DNA from: an uncultured Granulosicoccaceae bacterium
GTDB taxonomy: Bacteria; Pseudomonadota; Gammaproteobacteria; Granulosicoccales; Granulosicoccaceae
Direction: 5' to 3'
Assembly (NCBI GenBank): GCA_937951215.1
Contig: CALFCE010000399.1
Location: 1-39,208, forward strand
DNA length: 39,208 nucleotides
Made by a program: the position numbers and the translations under genes. The notes below the pieces were generated by a model, which was given only the letters and a program-made list of their open reading frames with translations, made no database searches and was not told the origin of the DNA. Shown here piece by piece: positions 1 to 11,437 of the stretch (position 1 is the first letter of the stretch; each line of letters starts with the position of its first letter).

Positions 1-1441
1 CTACAGCTACAGTGACTGGCATATCTTCAACAACAAATTCACGTATGGCCTCCATACCAAGATCTTCGAATGCGACGATGCGAGCATTCTTGATCGCTCT
101 GGAGACAAGATAGGCGGCTCCTCCCACGGCCATCAGGTAAACGGCCTTGTGTTTTTTGATCGATGCGATCGCCTCTGGACCTCGCTCTGCTTTTCCGATC
201 ATGCCCATCAGGCCGGTTTGCCCCAACATCATATCGGTGAACTTATCCATACGTGTGGATGTGGTCGGGCCTGCTGGCCCAACAGCCTCGTCCCGTACCG
301 CATCAACCGGGCCGACATAGTAGATAAAGCGACCATTGAAATCGACGCCCTCCGGCAAGCCTTCTCCACTTTCCAGTAGTTGCTGGATTCGCCTGTGAGC
401 AGCATCGCGGCCAGTCAGCATCGAACCATTCAACAACAAGGTTTCGCCTGGCTTCCAGGTGGCCATCTCTTCCGCGGTCACGGTGTCGAGGTTAACGCGG
501 CGAGCATCTGCACCCGCATCCCACTCGATTTCTGGCCAATCGGATAAATTGGGCGGGGTTTGCAGAGACGGCCCATCACCGGTCAGTGTGAAATGAGCAT
601 GACGTGTTGCTGCACAATTGGGGATCATTGCTACCGGTAAGGACACTGCATGGGTTGGATGGTCTTTGATTTTGACATCCAGTACGGTGGTGAGCCCACC
701 GAGACCTTGAGCGCCAATACCCAGTGCATTAACGCGTTCAAAAATTTCCAGCCTGAGTTCTTCAATTCGGTTCGACGGGCCGCGGTCTTTCAAGTCCTGG
801 ATATCAATTGAATCCATCAGTGAGTTTTTCGCCAGCACGCCCGCTTTTTCAGCTGTACCACCGATACCGATACCCAGCATACCGGGTGGGCACCAACCTG
901 CGCCCATGGTCGGTACTGTTTCAACCACCCAGTCGACGATACTGTCACTGGGGTTGAGCATGACAAGCTTGCTTTTGTTCTCGGAGCCGCCACCTTTGGC
1001 TGCAATTTGGACCTCTACCTGATCTCCTTGAACAACCTCCATATGAATGACGGCCGGAGTGTTATCACCGGTATTTTTTCGTGCCCCCGCCGGGTCGGTG
1101 AGAATCGAGGCCCTCAGTACATTATCCGGCAGCAAATAGGCCCGTCTGACTCCCTCGTTGACCATGTCGGTCACACTCATATCGCATTCCCATGTCACGT
1201 CCATGCCGATCTTCATAAAGACGGTAACAATGCCGGTATCCTGGCACAGCGGTCGTTTGCCAGTGGCACACATGCGTGAGTTGATCAGTATTTGAGCCAT
1301 GGCGTCGCGTGCTGCCGGAGCTTCTTCCCTGAGATAGGCTTTATGAACCGCCTGAATAAAATCGGTTGGATGGTAGTAAGAGATGAATTGCAGAGCGTCA
1401 GCAATACTATCAATCAGATCATCTTGTCGAATGCTAGCCAT
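1..1441 (-). CDS. Fumarate hydratase class I (Fe-S), C-terminus cut off by window start
   Basis: Minus-strand frame from ATG at 1441 stays open to position 1 (MASIRQDDLIDSIADALQFISYYHPTDFIQAVHKAY...CQDTGIVTVF...GAGWCPPGMLGIGIGGTAEKA...), typical class I fumarase/tartrate dehydratase. Missing from the ORF track because no stop is present in the window. Confidence 0.93.
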   Translation of the reverse strand, partial: MASIRQDDLIDSIADALQFISYYHPTDFIQAVHKAYLREEAPAARDAMAQILINSRMCATGKRPLCQDTGIVTVFMKIGMDVTWECDMSVTDMVNEGVRRAYLLPDNVLRASILTDPAGARKNTGDNTPAVIHMEVVQGDQVEVQIAAKGGGSENKSKLVMLNPSDSIVDWVVETVPTMGAGWCPPGMLGIGIGGTAEKAGVLAKNSLMDSIDIQDLKDRGPSNRIEELRLEIFERVNALGIGAQGLGGLTTVLDVKIKDHPTHAVSLPVAMIPNCAATRHAHFTLTGDGPSLQTPPNLSDWPEIEWDAGADARRVNLDTVTAEEMATWKPGETLLLNGSMLTGRDAAHRRIQQLLESGEGLPEGVDFNGRFIYYVGPVDAVRDEAVGPAGPTTSTRMDKFTDMMLGQTGLMGMIGKAERGPEAIASIKKHKAVYLMAVGGAAYLVSRAIKNARIVAFEDLGMEAIREFVVEDMPVTVAV

Positions 1442-2001
1442 GGGCTTCCCTTTTTTAAAATGTGAAGATTGCCTCATTAATGCGCTGACCGGGTTGAGTA
1501 AACGGGAGCATAGCCAGAATCCGGTGGCAGATGCTCTTGAGGCTTAAGGCCCGGCAGGGTTATTATTGCACCTCAGGCTGGTTCTGTGTAAATCATCAGC
1601 GTTCTACTGATTTACAGATCCTGTCATTTTCTGATCATAGTTGGCTAAAAGCGGTTGTCGTGATTAATCCAGACAGACACAACTTGAATCTCCTTCGCGC
1701 TTCCCGGATGAAGAGCCTGACCGGGAGTTGGCGTGTGGTTGGTAACTGGTCGATCACTTTGATGGCACCCACCTTTTCAAAGTTAGTCGATGTTCGTTCA
1801 AGCATTGACAACACCGTACCTGGCCGTCGTTGGCGAAGCTGGCGCTAAGTTAACCGTCACTCTTGCATGGCCAAGGCCAAAGCTGAGTGTTTTAGCGTTA
1901 GTCTTGCATGAAACCTCCGCGCCTGTTTTATCGCGCAAATACCATTGGTTGGTGTGAGATTAGAGTTTTGATCCACCGTTTTGCCTCAACGGAGCCAACA
2001 A

Positions 2002-3573
2002 ATGAATGCCACCCAGTTTGAACAATTCCAAAAGCAAGGTTACAGCAGAATTCCTGTCAGCCAGGAAGTCCTTGCCGATCTGGAGTCACCACTATCCATC
2101 TACCTGAAACTCGCCCAGGGGCCGGGTACCTTCCTGTTCGAATCGATGCAGGGGGGTGAGAAGTGGGGGCGTTATTCCATTATCGGGCTGCCTTCCCAGC
2201 GGCGAATTGAAATTCGCGGCAACACCATCAAAGTGCTGGAAGCAGGTCGTATTCTCGAACAGTTCGAAAGTGATGATCCATTGGGCTGGATCGAACAATA
2301 CCAGCAAAGCTTCACCCTTCCTGAAATAGCAGGGTTGCCAAGAATTACCGGTGGTCTGGTGGGTTATTTCGGTTACGACACAGTGCGATATATCGAACCA
2401 AGACTTGGGGAGAATCAGGCCGAGGATGAATTGGATTTGCCTGATATCTTGTTGTTGGTGTGCGAAGAAATTTGTGTGTTTGATAATCTCAGCGCGTCTC
2501 TTCAAATTATTTTATTGCCGGATGCCTCGTTACCTGATGCCTATGAAAATGCTCTAAAACGACTTGCTTCCATTGTTGCCAGCCTCGAATCACCTTTGAC
2601 ACTGCCGGCCCAACCGGAAGCCAGGTCAGTTAATGAATCCGATTTTCTCAGTAGTTTTGGAGAGGCACCGTACAAAAAAGCGGTGGAGAAAATTCGCCAA
2701 TACATCACTGATGGTGAATGCATGCAAGTCGTATTATCGCAAAGCCTGCAAACCGATTTTGCAGCAGAGCCTGTCGATTTGTATCGCGCCCTGCGACGAC
2801 TCAATCCATCGCCGTACATGTTTTATCTGGATTTTGGGGACCATCAAGTGGTTGGGTCTTCTCCTGAAATCCTGGTGCGCCTTGATCAAGGCGAAGTGAC
2901 GGTCAGGCCCTTGGCGGGAACGCGACCGCGCGGTGAGACGCCAGAAGATGATGTGCGACTGGAGCAGGAGTTGTTGGCCGACCCAAAGGAAATAGCAGAG
3001 CATTTGATGCTCATCGATCTGGGACGTAACGACATTGGCAGAATTGCCGAAACCGGCAGTGTTCGGGTTACCGATCAAATGGATGTCGAACGTTATTCAC
3101 ATGTGATGCACATCGTCTCGAACGTGACCGGCCAGCTGAAAAGCGGGATGAAACCGATTGATGTGTTGCGCGCTACTTTTCCTGCCGGCACATTGTCCGG
3201 CGCCCCGAAAGTGCGCGCGATGGAGATAATACAAGAGCTGGAACCGGTAAAACGCAGTGTCTACTCCGGGTCGATAGGCTATTTGTCGTGGAACGGGAAT
3301 ATGGATACGTGTATTGCCATACGTACTGCCGTGATTAAAGGCAAAAAACTTCACGTGCAGGCAGGAGCGGGTATCGTTTACGACTCTGACCCGCAGAAAG
3401 AATGGGACGAAACAATGAATAAGGCGCGTGCCATTTTCCGGGCGGTTGCAGTTGCGGAGAACGGAATTCACAGGCAAATGCCCCTAGTGAAACCAGGGGT
3501 GAAACCAAGGGTGAAAAAAGTGGTTGCAGCAGATTCTCCTGACACGAACCAGCTTGAAGGAGGTGCTCAATGA
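2002..3573 (+). CDS. trpE: Anthranilate synthase component I
   Basis: Chorismate-binding motifs ([44 protein letters not shown]). ATG at 2002 with GGAG upstream preferred over the TTG at 1981. Confidence 0.96.
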   Translation: MNATQFEQFQKQGYSRIPVSQEVLADLESPLSIYLKLAQGPGTFLFESMQGGEKWGRYSIIGLPSQRRIEIRGNTIKVLEAGRILEQFESDDPLGWIEQYQQSFTLPEIAGLPRITGGLVGYFGYDTVRYIEPRLGENQAEDELDLPDILLLVCEEICVFDNLSASLQIILLPDASLPDAYENALKRLASIVASLESPLTLPAQPEARSVNESDFLSSFGEAPYKKAVEKIRQYITDGECMQVVLSQSLQTDFAAEPVDLYRALRRLNPSPYMFYLDFGDHQVVGSSPEILVRLDQGEVTVRPLAGTRPRGETPEDDVRLEQELLADPKEIAEHLMLIDLGRNDIGRIAETGSVRVTDQMDVERYSHVMHIVSNVTGQLKSGMKPIDVLRATFPAGTLSGAPKVRAMEIIQELEPVKRSVYSGSIGYLSWNGNMDTCIAIRTAVIKGKKLHVQAGAGIVYDSDPQKEWDETMNKARAIFRAVAVAENGIHRQMPLVKPGVKPRVKKVVAADSPDTNQLEGGAQ

Positions 3574-4181
3574 TTGCCGTTATTGATAACTACGATTCGT
3601 TTACCTACAACATCGTGCAATACCTCGGTGAGTTGGGAGCCGAGCTGGAGATTTTTCGCAACGATGCGATATCGGTCAGCGATCTTGCGGCTCGTCAGCC
3701 TGCCAAACTGGTCATTTCACCTGGACCTGGCACCCCTGCGGATGCCGGTATTTCGGTTGCTTCTGTAGACTATTTCAAGAACAGAATTCCCATTTTGGGG
3801 ATCTGTCTCGGCCATCAGAGCATTGGTCAGGTGTTTGGTGGCAATATCATCCATGCAAAACAGATTATGCACGGTAAGCTGTCCCGGATTCATCACAATG
3901 GAGTGGGAGTGTTTGCAGGTCTGGAGGCGTCTTACACGGTTACCCGTTATCATTCTCTGGTGATAGACCCGGCAACCTTGCCTGAGTGTCTGGAGTTGAC
4001 CGCCTGGACAGGTGAGTCACATCAGCCTGCAAATGCAGAACAAGACCTTGTCGGTCATCCGGAGTTCGAAATTATGGGGATCAGGCATAAGGAGTATGCG
4101 ATTGAAGGTGTGCAGTTTCACCCTGAATCCATTAGTAGCGAGCATGGTCACGCACTACTGAAGAACTTTGTTGACCAATAG
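3570..4181 (+). CDS. trpG: Anthranilate synthase component II, glutamine amidotransferase
   Basis: Class I GATase motifs ([30 protein letters not shown]); 4-nt ATGA overlap with trpE. Confidence 0.96.
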   Translation: MIAVIDNYDSFTYNIVQYLGELGAELEIFRNDAISVSDLAARQPAKLVISPGPGTPADAGISVASVDYFKNRIPILGICLGHQSIGQVFGGNIIHAKQIMHGKLSRIHHNGVGVFAGLEASYTVTRYHSLVIDPATLPECLELTAWTGESHQPANAEQDLVGHPEFEIMGIRHKEYAIEGVQFHPESISSEHGHALLKNFVDQ

Positions 4182-4224
4182 CATTGTTGATCACTAACCG
4201 TGAACTAACAAAAGAGAGGACACG

Positions 4225-5250
4225 ATGAAAATTCAGCAAGCCCTGGATCTACTGCTAGACGGGCAGAATTTGCAACATGATCAAATGACAGCAGTCATGC
4301 GCCAGATTATGACTGGTGAGGCCACACCGGCTCAGATAGGTGGTTTTCTGATCGCATTGAGGATGAAGGGCGAGTCCGTCGATGAGGTTGCCGCTGCAGC
4401 ATCAGTTATGCGAAGCCTTGCGGACCAGGTGCAGCCTGCGGCGACCAACACCGTAGATATCGTAGGCACCGGGGGCGATACAACAAGCACTTTCAATGTG
4501 TCTACTGCCAGCGCTCTGGTCGCAGCAACTGCCGGGGTTAAAATTGCCAAGCACGGAAATCGTTCTGTTTCCAGTAAATCAGGTGCTGCAGATCTGCTGG
4601 AGCAAGCTGGGGTAAATCTTGATCTGGATTCGCAACAGGTGGCGCAATGTGTTGATCAGGTCGGAGTGGGATTCATGTTTGCACAACGGCATCACAGTGC
4701 GATGAAACATGCGATTGGCCCTCGCCGGGAGATGGGTGTACGTACGTTGTTTAACTTGTTGGGACCGTTAACCAATCCAGCAGGGGCACCAAACCAGGTG
4801 TTGGGCGTGTTCGCTAGCCAGTGGGTTCGACCCATGGCCGAAGTGCTTGGAAGGTTGGGCAGTCGTCACGTGATGGTAGTGCACGGTACTGACGGGATGG
4901 ATGAAATCAGTTGTTGTGCGCCAACCCAAGTGGCCGAGCTTTTTGACGGTAAGGTGACCGAGTACGAGATCAACCCCGCTGAGTACCAGATAAGTGGCCA
5001 TCAGTTAGCCGACATACAGGTAGAAGGTGCTGAACAAAGCCTGGAAGTCGTACGATCGGTATTTGCGAACAAACCCGGGGCTGCATTGGATATCGTCAGG
5101 TTAAATGCAGGAGCAGCTATCTATGTTGCCGGTATAGCCGATAGTCTTGCAGGCGGCATCGATGTGGCTGGTAAAACCATTGCCAGTGGAGATGTTGCCA
5201 ACACGCTGGACAGGCTGGTCACATTGAGCCAGTCATTCGCGGAAAAGTGA
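4225..5250 (+). CDS. trpD: Anthranilate phosphoribosyltransferase
   Basis: [40 protein letters not shown] motifs; third gene of the trp run. Confidence 0.96.
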   Translation: MKIQQALDLLLDGQNLQHDQMTAVMRQIMTGEATPAQIGGFLIALRMKGESVDEVAAAASVMRSLADQVQPAATNTVDIVGTGGDTTSTFNVSTASALVAATAGVKIAKHGNRSVSSKSGAADLLEQAGVNLDLDSQQVAQCVDQVGVGFMFAQRHHSAMKHAIGPRREMGVRTLFNLLGPLTNPAGAPNQVLGVFASQWVRPMAEVLGRLGSRHVMVVHGTDGMDEISCCAPTQVAELFDGKVTEYEINPAEYQISGHQLADIQVEGAEQSLEVVRSVFANKPGAALDIVRLNAGAAIYVAGIADSLAGGIDVAGKTIASGDVANTLDRLVTLSQSFAEK

Positions 5251-5260
5251 GAGCAAAATA

Positions 5261-6115
5261 ATGAGCACGGTATCAAACAGTGATTCGGCAAACACCCATT
5301 CGGCAAACAGTGATTCGGCTATTCCCGATATCTTGAAAAAAATTGTTGCTCGAAAGTATCAGGAAGTCAGCGAGAGGCAACAACTGGCGCCGATCGCTCA
5401 ACTCCGTGAGCAGGCGCAGAGTGCGGATTCGCCGCGCGGCTTCGTTAAAGCTATCGAGTCGAAGCTGCAACAGGGTAGTCCTGCAGTGATAGCCGAAATT
5501 AAAAAAGCATCACCCAGTAAGGGCGTTCTGCGTGAAAATTTTGATCCGGTTGCGATTGCCAAAAGTTACAGCAGCGCCGGAGCTGCGTGTCTGTCAGTGC
5601 TGACCGATAGTGACTTTTTCCTGGGTAGTGAAGAGAATCTGCTGAAAGCCAGAGGTGCCTGCGAACTGCCGGTGATACGAAAGGATTTTATTGTAGATCC
5701 GTATCAGGTGCATGAAGCTCGAGCCATTGAGGCTGACTGTGTGCTGTTGATTGTAGCCGCGCTGACAGATCAGCAGCTGAATGAACTGAATAATCTCGCG
5801 GTTGATCTGGGCCTGGATGTTCTTATAGAGGTGCACGATAAACAGGAACTCGAGCGTGCGTTGCAGCTTGTACCCCGACTAATAGGCATCAACAACCGGG
5901 ATCTCAGAACCTTTGATGTGTCACTGGATACGACGCTGGGTATGCTCGAGGAAATCCCTTCCAATTGCACGGTGGTTACTGAAAGTGGGATATTGACAGA
6001 ACAGGATGTCGCAGTGATGCGCGACCATAATGTTAATGCCTTTCTGGTTGGAGAGGCCTTTATGCGCGCTGATGATCCTGGCGAGGCATTGTCGAGTCTG
6101 TTCCCGATGTCATAA
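5261..6115 (+). CDS. trpC: Indole-3-glycerol phosphate synthase
   Basis: [50 protein letters not shown] motifs. Confidence 0.95.
   Translation: MSTVSNSDSANTHSANSDSAIPDILKKIVARKYQEVSERQQLAPIAQLREQAQSADSPRGFVKAIESKLQQGSPAVIAEIKKASPSKGVLRENFDPVAIAKSYSSAGAACLSVLTDSDFFLGSEENLLKARGACELPVIRKDFIVDPYQVHEARAIEADCVLLIVAALTDQQLNELNNLAVDLGLDVLIEVHDKQELERALQLVPRLIGINNRDLRTFDVSLDTTLGMLEEIPSNCTVVTESGILTEQDVAVMRDHNVNAFLVGEAFMRADDPGEALSSLFPMS
5276..5320 (+). repeat. 15-bp x3 coding repeat in trpC N-terminal extension
   Basis: AACAGTGATTCGGCA / AACACCCATTCGGCA / AACAGTGATTCGGCT encoding [15 protein letters not shown]. Confidence 0.9.
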
Positions 6116-6181
6116 ACCGGGGACGACGGCTGCTGTTACACTTTGGCTTGGATTTGTCGAACCGCGTCTGTGATACGGGCA

Positions 6182-6215
6182 CAAAAAAAACCGTCGCGAT
6201 AGGTAAGGCGACGGT
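6182..6215 (-). terminator. Rho-independent terminator for crp
   Basis: Minus strand reads ACCGTCGC-N10-GCGACGGT followed by a run of T; perfect 8-bp stem, about 70 nt past the crp stop. Confidence 0.8.
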
Positions 6216-6287
6216 AGTTTCCGGAGGAGTAAATTTATTCAGGTCAATGCCACTGCAATGGCAGCATTGACAGATCTTGCCTTCAGC

Positions 6288-6932
6288 TTAGCGGGTACCG
6301 AAGATAACCATTGTTTTACCGCGCGCATGAATCAAACCGCGATCTTCAAGTTCTTTTAACACACGGCCTACCATCTCGCGAGAGCATCCAACGATGCGGG
6401 CGATTTCCTGGCGGGTAATGCGGATCTGCATACCGTCGGGATGGGTTATGGCATCAGGCAGCTTCGCCAGATCCAGCAAGGTAGAAGCAACGCGTCCGGT
6501 GACGTCTAGAAACGCCAGGTCACGTACCTTCAGGCTGGTCTTGCGCAGTCTTGCTGCAATCTGGGTGGTAAGAGCCATCAAGATTTCCGGCGTCTCTGCA
6601 GAGAGGCGGCGGAATTGCTCGTAGTTAATCTCGGCAAGCTCGCATTTACTGCGCGCAACAACCCAGGCGCTACGGTTGCCTTCTTCGTCGAACAGCCCCA
6701 TCTCGCCGAAAAATTCACCTGCGCACAAGTAGGCCAATACAATCTCCCGACCATCATCGTCCTCAATAACGACGCTGACCGAACCTTCTACTACATAGTA
6801 GAGTGTCTCGGGCACGTCACCATGATGAATGATGGTGGTTTTTGCAGGGTATTGCCTACGATGGCTGCTGCGAAGAAATATATCAAGCCACTCAACGGGT
6901 GGCGGTGCTATTCGTGGCGCCAGCATACTCAT
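6288..6932 (-). CDS. crp: cAMP receptor protein / Vfr-like transcriptional regulator
   Basis: Collinear with E. coli CRP ([86 protein letters not shown]). Confidence 0.95.
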   Translation of the reverse strand: MSMLAPRIAPPPVEWLDIFLRSSHRRQYPAKTTIIHHGDVPETLYYVVEGSVSVVIEDDDGREIVLAYLCAGEFFGEMGLFDEEGNRSAWVVARSKCELAEINYEQFRRLSAETPEILMALTTQIAARLRKTSLKVRDLAFLDVTGRVASTLLDLAKLPDAITHPDGMQIRITRQEIARIVGCSREMVGRVLKELEDRGLIHARGKTMVIFGTR

Positions 6933-7092
6933 TTATCTCCGTACTAATCGCTGATTCGTCGATTTGAGGCCTTTGGGCCCCAATACACATTTCGTTTGTA
7001 TATGGTTGATCGGCAGCTTTGTTAATATCTTCAACATTCCGGCGCAGATTCCTCAAATTGTCATAAGACGCCAACATTCAGGAGAAAATCAC

Positions 7093-7521
7093 GTGAAAGC
7101 GCGCGTTAAATGGCTGGATCACATGAGCTTCGTTGGTGAATCCGCCTCCGGTCACTCAATTGTCATGGACGGCTCCCCAGAGAACGGTGGTCGTAACCTC
7201 GGGTGTCGTCCCATGGAAATGGTTTTGCTCGGCATGGGCGGATGCACGGCGTATGACGTTGTGCTGATGTTGCAAAAGTCCCGCCAAATAGCCACTTTAT
7301 GTGAAGTTGAGCTGGAAGCTGAGCGGGCAGACGAAATACCGGCTGTGTTCACCCATATCAAAGTCCATTTCAAAGTGGGTGGCGTTGATCTGAAACCGGA
7401 GGCTGTCGATCGAGCGGTCAAGCTCTCAGCGGAGAAATACTGTTCGGCTACCAAAATGATCGAGAAGACAGCGGAAGTTGAATACAGCTGGGAAATCGTA
7501 GAGCAGCCGACAGCAAAGTAA
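7093..7521 (+). CDS. OsmC family protein (YhfA-like)
   Basis: VKARVKWLDHMSFVGESASGHSIVMD...MVLLGMGGCTAYDVVLMLQKSRQ; divergent from crp as yhfA is in enterics. GTG at 7093 with GGAG upstream preferred over the 6964 start. Confidence 0.88.
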   Translation: MKARVKWLDHMSFVGESASGHSIVMDGSPENGGRNLGCRPMEMVLLGMGGCTAYDVVLMLQKSRQIATLCEVELEAERADEIPAVFTHIKVHFKVGGVDLKPEAVDRAVKLSAEKYCSATKMIEKTAEVEYSWEIVEQPTAK

Positions 7522-7985
7522 AAATTATATATAAATCATATAGTTATGAATAAATTCATGATTTTTTACCAAGGCTGAACCGTTGCTGGATTCGGCGGTA
7601 CAATGTTGTGATTTGTGATCGAATCCAAGATTCCGGCTTGCCAGGCACTGGCGCTGGTTTGGCTGGCTCAGCGGTTGCTCCATGATTGGCAGTGAGGGTT
7701 GTTCTGGCCCTGGCTCCCCAGATGTTTCAGCGTAACGATCTGTTACGCTGCTTGTTTGGCCCGGTTTCAGACGGCGCTCCGCCAGCTCCCCTATTGTTCA
7801 GCTTTTCTGTCAGGGTATTGTCCGTGGAACTGTCACTGGATTGGCGTCAATAATGGCTGGCAATTTTATCGCCTCATCAGGCTTGAGTAGTCTGCAGAAC
7901 TACACTACAATTAGCGGCTTTTCTGTCGCCCGAGTACTATCGTTCCGGGCATTGCGGCGTATCGTTGCGACGATCGGGAGATATT

Positions 7986-8417
7986 ATGAAGACGACTATC
8001 AGTGCGAAACCCGCTGAAGTCAAACGCGAGTGGTTTGTGATTGATGCTGAGGGCAAAACTCTGGGCAAAGTCGCAACTGAAGCCGCGCACAGACTGAGAG
8101 GCAAGCACAAGCCGATCTATACGCCGCATGTCGATACGGGTGACTACATCGTTGTCATCAATGCATCGAAGGTTGAAGTTACCGGTAATAAAGCCAAAAA
8201 CAAGATGTATTACCGGCATACCGGCTATATTGGCAATCTCAAGTCGATCAACTTTGAACAGCTTCAGGCGCGTTCACCGGAAAAGATTATTGAGCTGGCA
8301 GTAAAAGGCATGTTGCCGAAAAACCCGCTGGGCAGGGAAATGTTCCGCAAGTTGCGGGTATTTGCTGACTCAAAACACACACATCAGGCGCAACAGCCTC
8401 AACCTCTGGAGATATAG
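7986..8417 (+). CDS. rplM: 50S ribosomal protein L13
   Basis: [63 protein letters not shown] at 7986 with GGGAG upstream. Confidence 0.97.
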   Translation: MKTTISAKPAEVKREWFVIDAEGKTLGKVATEAAHRLRGKHKPIYTPHVDTGDYIVVINASKVEVTGNKAKNKMYYRHTGYIGNLKSINFEQLQARSPEKIIELAVKGMLPKNPLGREMFRKLRVFADSKHTHQAQQPQPLEI

Positions 8418-8420
8418 CAC

Positions 8421-8813
8421 GTGGCAGCACAGGGCTATTACGGTACCGGTCGTCGAAAGTCATCGACCGCTCGGGTGTTCATGAAATCAGGCGCTGGCAG
8501 CATCACGGTCAACAGCAAGCCACTTGACGAGTATTTCGGGCGCAAGACTGCCCATATGATCATTCGTCAACCGTTGGAAACCGTCGATGCGGTTAACAAC
8601 TTCGATTTCAATATTTCAGTAAAAGGCGGCGGAGACAGCGGTCAGGCCGGCGCGATCCGTCTGGGCATCTCCCGGGCCTTGCTATCATACGATGAAACTC
8701 TGCGTCCGCAGCTGCGTGGAGCCGGATTCCTGACTCGAGATGCGCGAGAAGTCGAGCGGAAGAAGGTGGGTCTGCGTAAAGCTCGTAAGGCAACCCAGTA
8801 CTCCAAGCGCTAA
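8421..8813 (+). CDS. rpsI: 30S ribosomal protein S9
   Basis: [15 protein letters not shown]...[20 protein letters not shown]...[21 protein letters not shown] start directly after rplM. Confidence 0.97.
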   Translation: MAAQGYYGTGRRKSSTARVFMKSGAGSITVNSKPLDEYFGRKTAHMIIRQPLETVDAVNNFDFNISVKGGGDSGQAGAIRLGISRALLSYDETLRPQLRGAGFLTRDAREVERKKVGLRKARKATQYSKR

Positions 8814-8861
8814 ACAGTTCACCCGGGGCAGGTATCTGCCTTGTATTGCGGTTTACCGACG

Positions 8862-8893
8862 AATGCCAGCGATCTGCTGGCATTGTCTTTTCT
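8862..8893 (+). terminator. Terminator-like hairpin after rpsI
   Basis: AATGCCAGC-GATCT-GCTGGCATT perfect 9-bp stem followed by GTCTTTTCT. Confidence 0.7.
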
Positions 8894-8964
8894 GCTACGT
8901 CACATCACCACCCTGCAGCTGAACCTGTTTGTCATCGGCTCTGCTTGCGTTTTATACCGCTCAC

Positions 8965-10395
8965 TCAGGTACGATCAAAGATTGAACCTGCTGTTGGTGT
9001 CAACAGCTTGTGATAAAGGCGAGCTGCCGAGACATCAGTCATCGCTGCGATATAGTCGGCAATTGCCCGTAAATCCGGCGAGGACTCGGTGTTTTGGTAG
9101 AGCCTGTAAACATCGGTGGGCAGCAATCTCCGGGGGTTATTGGCAAAAATATCAAACAGCTTGATAACGACCTGTTGCCCTTTGTATTGCAGAGTTTGCA
9201 GTTCTGGCCTAAGTATCACTTCCTGCATAACAAACTGCTTCAGCAATAACAGGATCTTGTAGGCTATGGGGTCCATGCTGGCCTGGTGGCGCAGCAGGGG
9301 GTGCTGGAATTCTTCATTATCGGTAACGCTGATGTGTCTGATAAAAAATCCGACAAGCTTGCTAATGGCGTGCTTAAGCTGCTTGTTGGAGCCACTGAAC
9401 AGTTCTTTGTTGTAAAAATCCAGATCATGTGAAACCGCGTTATCCGGCATTTCCGACAGGATATCAGCGACCTTCGATTGCCAGCTGTCAAAGCTGACCA
9501 ACCCCAAGGCCAACGCATCTTCGAGGTCGTGTACCCCATAGGCGATATCGTCTGCCAGCTCCATAATACTGGTATCAAACGATTTGTGAATGCTGCGTTT
9601 GTGCTTGTTGACGGGACTTTGTAAAGCGGCAAATCTGGCTCGGTCAGCAGATTCAAAAGGTTCCAGTATCCACTCCAGCACCGGGCGCTCTTCGTCGTAA
9701 AGGCACTTGGGAGGTGCCCAGCGGTCAATATTCAGATGCTCATCTACCGCTGCCGATGACTCCGCACCACCTGCAGCTGGAGGGTAGCTCGCTGTGTCAC
9801 TGTAAAAGCAGGGGTATTTGATCGTTCCAAGCTGTGTCCGGCGGGTCAGATCGAGTCCGCAATCCGCTGAATATTCACCCAGCTTTGAGAGGATTCTCAG
9901 CGTCTGACCGTTGGCTTCAAAGCCTCCGTTGTCCTTCATCATGTAATTCAGGGCGACTTCCCCGCCATGGCCGAAGGGTGAATGCCCGATATCGTGAGCC
10001 AGACAAATGGCCTCTATCAGGCTAAAGCTCGGGATCCAGTCCAGATATGCAGCTTGGGTCCCCTGCGATTCAGAATTGTTGCGCAGCCACTCGCAGATAC
10101 CCGAGCCTATCTGTGCGACTTCCAGCGAGTGGGTCAGGCGCGTTCGGTAGAAATCACTCTCCCCGAGGCCCAACACTTGAGTTTTGGATTGTAAACTACG
10201 AAAGGAGGCGCAGTGGATGATACGGGCACGGTCACGCTGGTAGTGACTGTCGACAGACGTGCTGTTGAAGCCTCTACCGGTGTCGGCTTCACGATGACTT
10301 AGTCTTTGCAGCCACTCGTCCAACTTTTCGTTTGCCCTCATGTAATCTCGAAATTTGAAATCGGCCTGACGACACGCATGATTTGCGATAATCAT
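8965..10395 (-). CDS. dgt: Deoxyguanosinetriphosphate triphosphohydrolase (HD domain)
   Basis: RARIIHCASFRSLQSKTQVLG, TRLTHSLEVAQIG, CLAHDIGHSPFGHGGE, MELADDIAYGVHDLEDA. Confidence 0.93.
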   Translation of the reverse strand: MIIANHACRQADFKFRDYMRANEKLDEWLQRLSHREADTGRGFNSTSVDSHYQRDRARIIHCASFRSLQSKTQVLGLGESDFYRTRLTHSLEVAQIGSGICEWLRNNSESQGTQAAYLDWIPSFSLIEAICLAHDIGHSPFGHGGEVALNYMMKDNGGFEANGQTLRILSKLGEYSADCGLDLTRRTQLGTIKYPCFYSDTASYPPAAGGAESSAAVDEHLNIDRWAPPKCLYDEERPVLEWILEPFESADRARFAALQSPVNKHKRSIHKSFDTSIMELADDIAYGVHDLEDALALGLVSFDSWQSKVADILSEMPDNAVSHDLDFYNKELFSGSNKQLKHAISKLVGFFIRHISVTDNEEFQHPLLRHQASMDPIAYKILLLLKQFVMQEVILRPELQTLQYKGQQVVIKLFDIFANNPRRLLPTDVYRLYQNTESSPDLRAIADYIAAMTDVSAARLYHKLLTPTAGSIFDRT

Positions 10396-10606
10396 TTGTG
10401 GTTACTGTCTGGGCGTGATCGTAGCCGGATGGGCCTAAAGATAGCAGATGCCAGTACTATCGCGAACACATTTTAGCGTTATCCACGCTAGCGTTATACC
10501 CTTAGTCGCTACACCTCTGATTGCTATAACCCCTGATTGCTATAACGCTTGCCGCTATACAGCCTGGCGGTATACTGGGTGACCATGCTCCACATGAGCC
10601 TTCAGT

Positions 10607-11143
10607 TTGACATTGCACACAACCGACCCCCAATCTGAATTACTTGATGTTGTCGACGAGTCTGACCTCGTTATCGAGAGTAAAACCCGGGCTGAAATTC
10701 ACCGCCTGAATCTTCGTCATCGAGCCTGCCATATTGTCGTGTTCGATAGTCAGGGCAGAGTGTGTCTGCAAAAAAGAAGCATGACCAAAGATAACAGCCC
10801 TGGTCTCTGGGACACTGCATGCGCTGGACATGTTGATTCCGGGGAGACCTATATTGATTGTGCGACAAGAGAGCTTGCCGAGGAGCTTGGATTGCAGGTG
10901 ACTGCCGAACAACTGCAAGCCCGCTTCAAGCTTGAGGCGTCAGCTCAGACCGAGATGGAATTTTCCCAGGTTTATACCCTTGTCACAGATGATCCGATGG
11001 ATCCTGACCCGATTGAGATCGAAAAGGTCGAATGGTGCAGACCTGCTGAACTTGATCGCAGGATAGCAGCAAGCCCAGCCGATTTTACACCGGTTTTCAA
11101 GGCTATCTGGGCAAAGCTCGGAGCGCTGGACACGTCGAATTAA
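10607..11143 (+). CDS. Nudix hydrolase (YfcD-like)
   Basis: Nudix-box-like AGHVDSGETYIDCATRELAEELG preceded by LRHRACHIVVFDSQGRVCLQKRS; TTG start. Confidence 0.85.
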   Translation: MTLHTTDPQSELLDVVDESDLVIESKTRAEIHRLNLRHRACHIVVFDSQGRVCLQKRSMTKDNSPGLWDTACAGHVDSGETYIDCATRELAEELGLQVTAEQLQARFKLEASAQTEMEFSQVYTLVTDDPMDPDPIEIEKVEWCRPAELDRRIAASPADFTPVFKAIWAKLGALDTSN

Positions 11144-11388
11144 TATTGTATTTGAGACGAGTGCCAATACCAGCTGGCCTGTCGGCACTGCCTTGAATCG
11201 TGAGCGAATACCTGAAAACCTGCGTAGCCAGAAAATGGTCGCTGGCAGCTTGGATCAAGTCGCAATGAATGGTGTCAAACAGTAAGCTGTAGGCACACAA
11301 TTGTCGTTTGCCCGAGTGATCCTGCTGCCAGAAGCCCATGATCCATTTGGTCATTTCCCAGCGCCGTGAACATCCCGGTGCCCAGAAT

Positions 11389-11422
11389 ATCCCAGAGCCC
11401 TGAACATCCCAGAGCCCTGAAC
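11389..11422 (+). repeat. 17-bp exact tandem duplication
   Basis: ATCCCAGAGCCCTGAAC twice, 15 bp upstream of the ATG at 11438. Confidence 0.9.
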
Positions 11423-11437
11423 AGGAGCACTCCAGTT

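Noticed and set aside
1531-1848. 105-aa plus-strand ORF between fumarase and trpE
   Set aside because: No recognisable domain or convincing RBS; likely chance.
1908-1980. Possible trp leader peptide/attenuator before trpE
   Set aside because: The short frame has a single Trp codon and no convincing terminator/antiterminator pair; it runs on into trpE out of frame.
6933-7092. CRP autoregulatory site between crp and the OsmC gene
   Set aside because: No good TGTGA-N6-TCACA match seen by eye.
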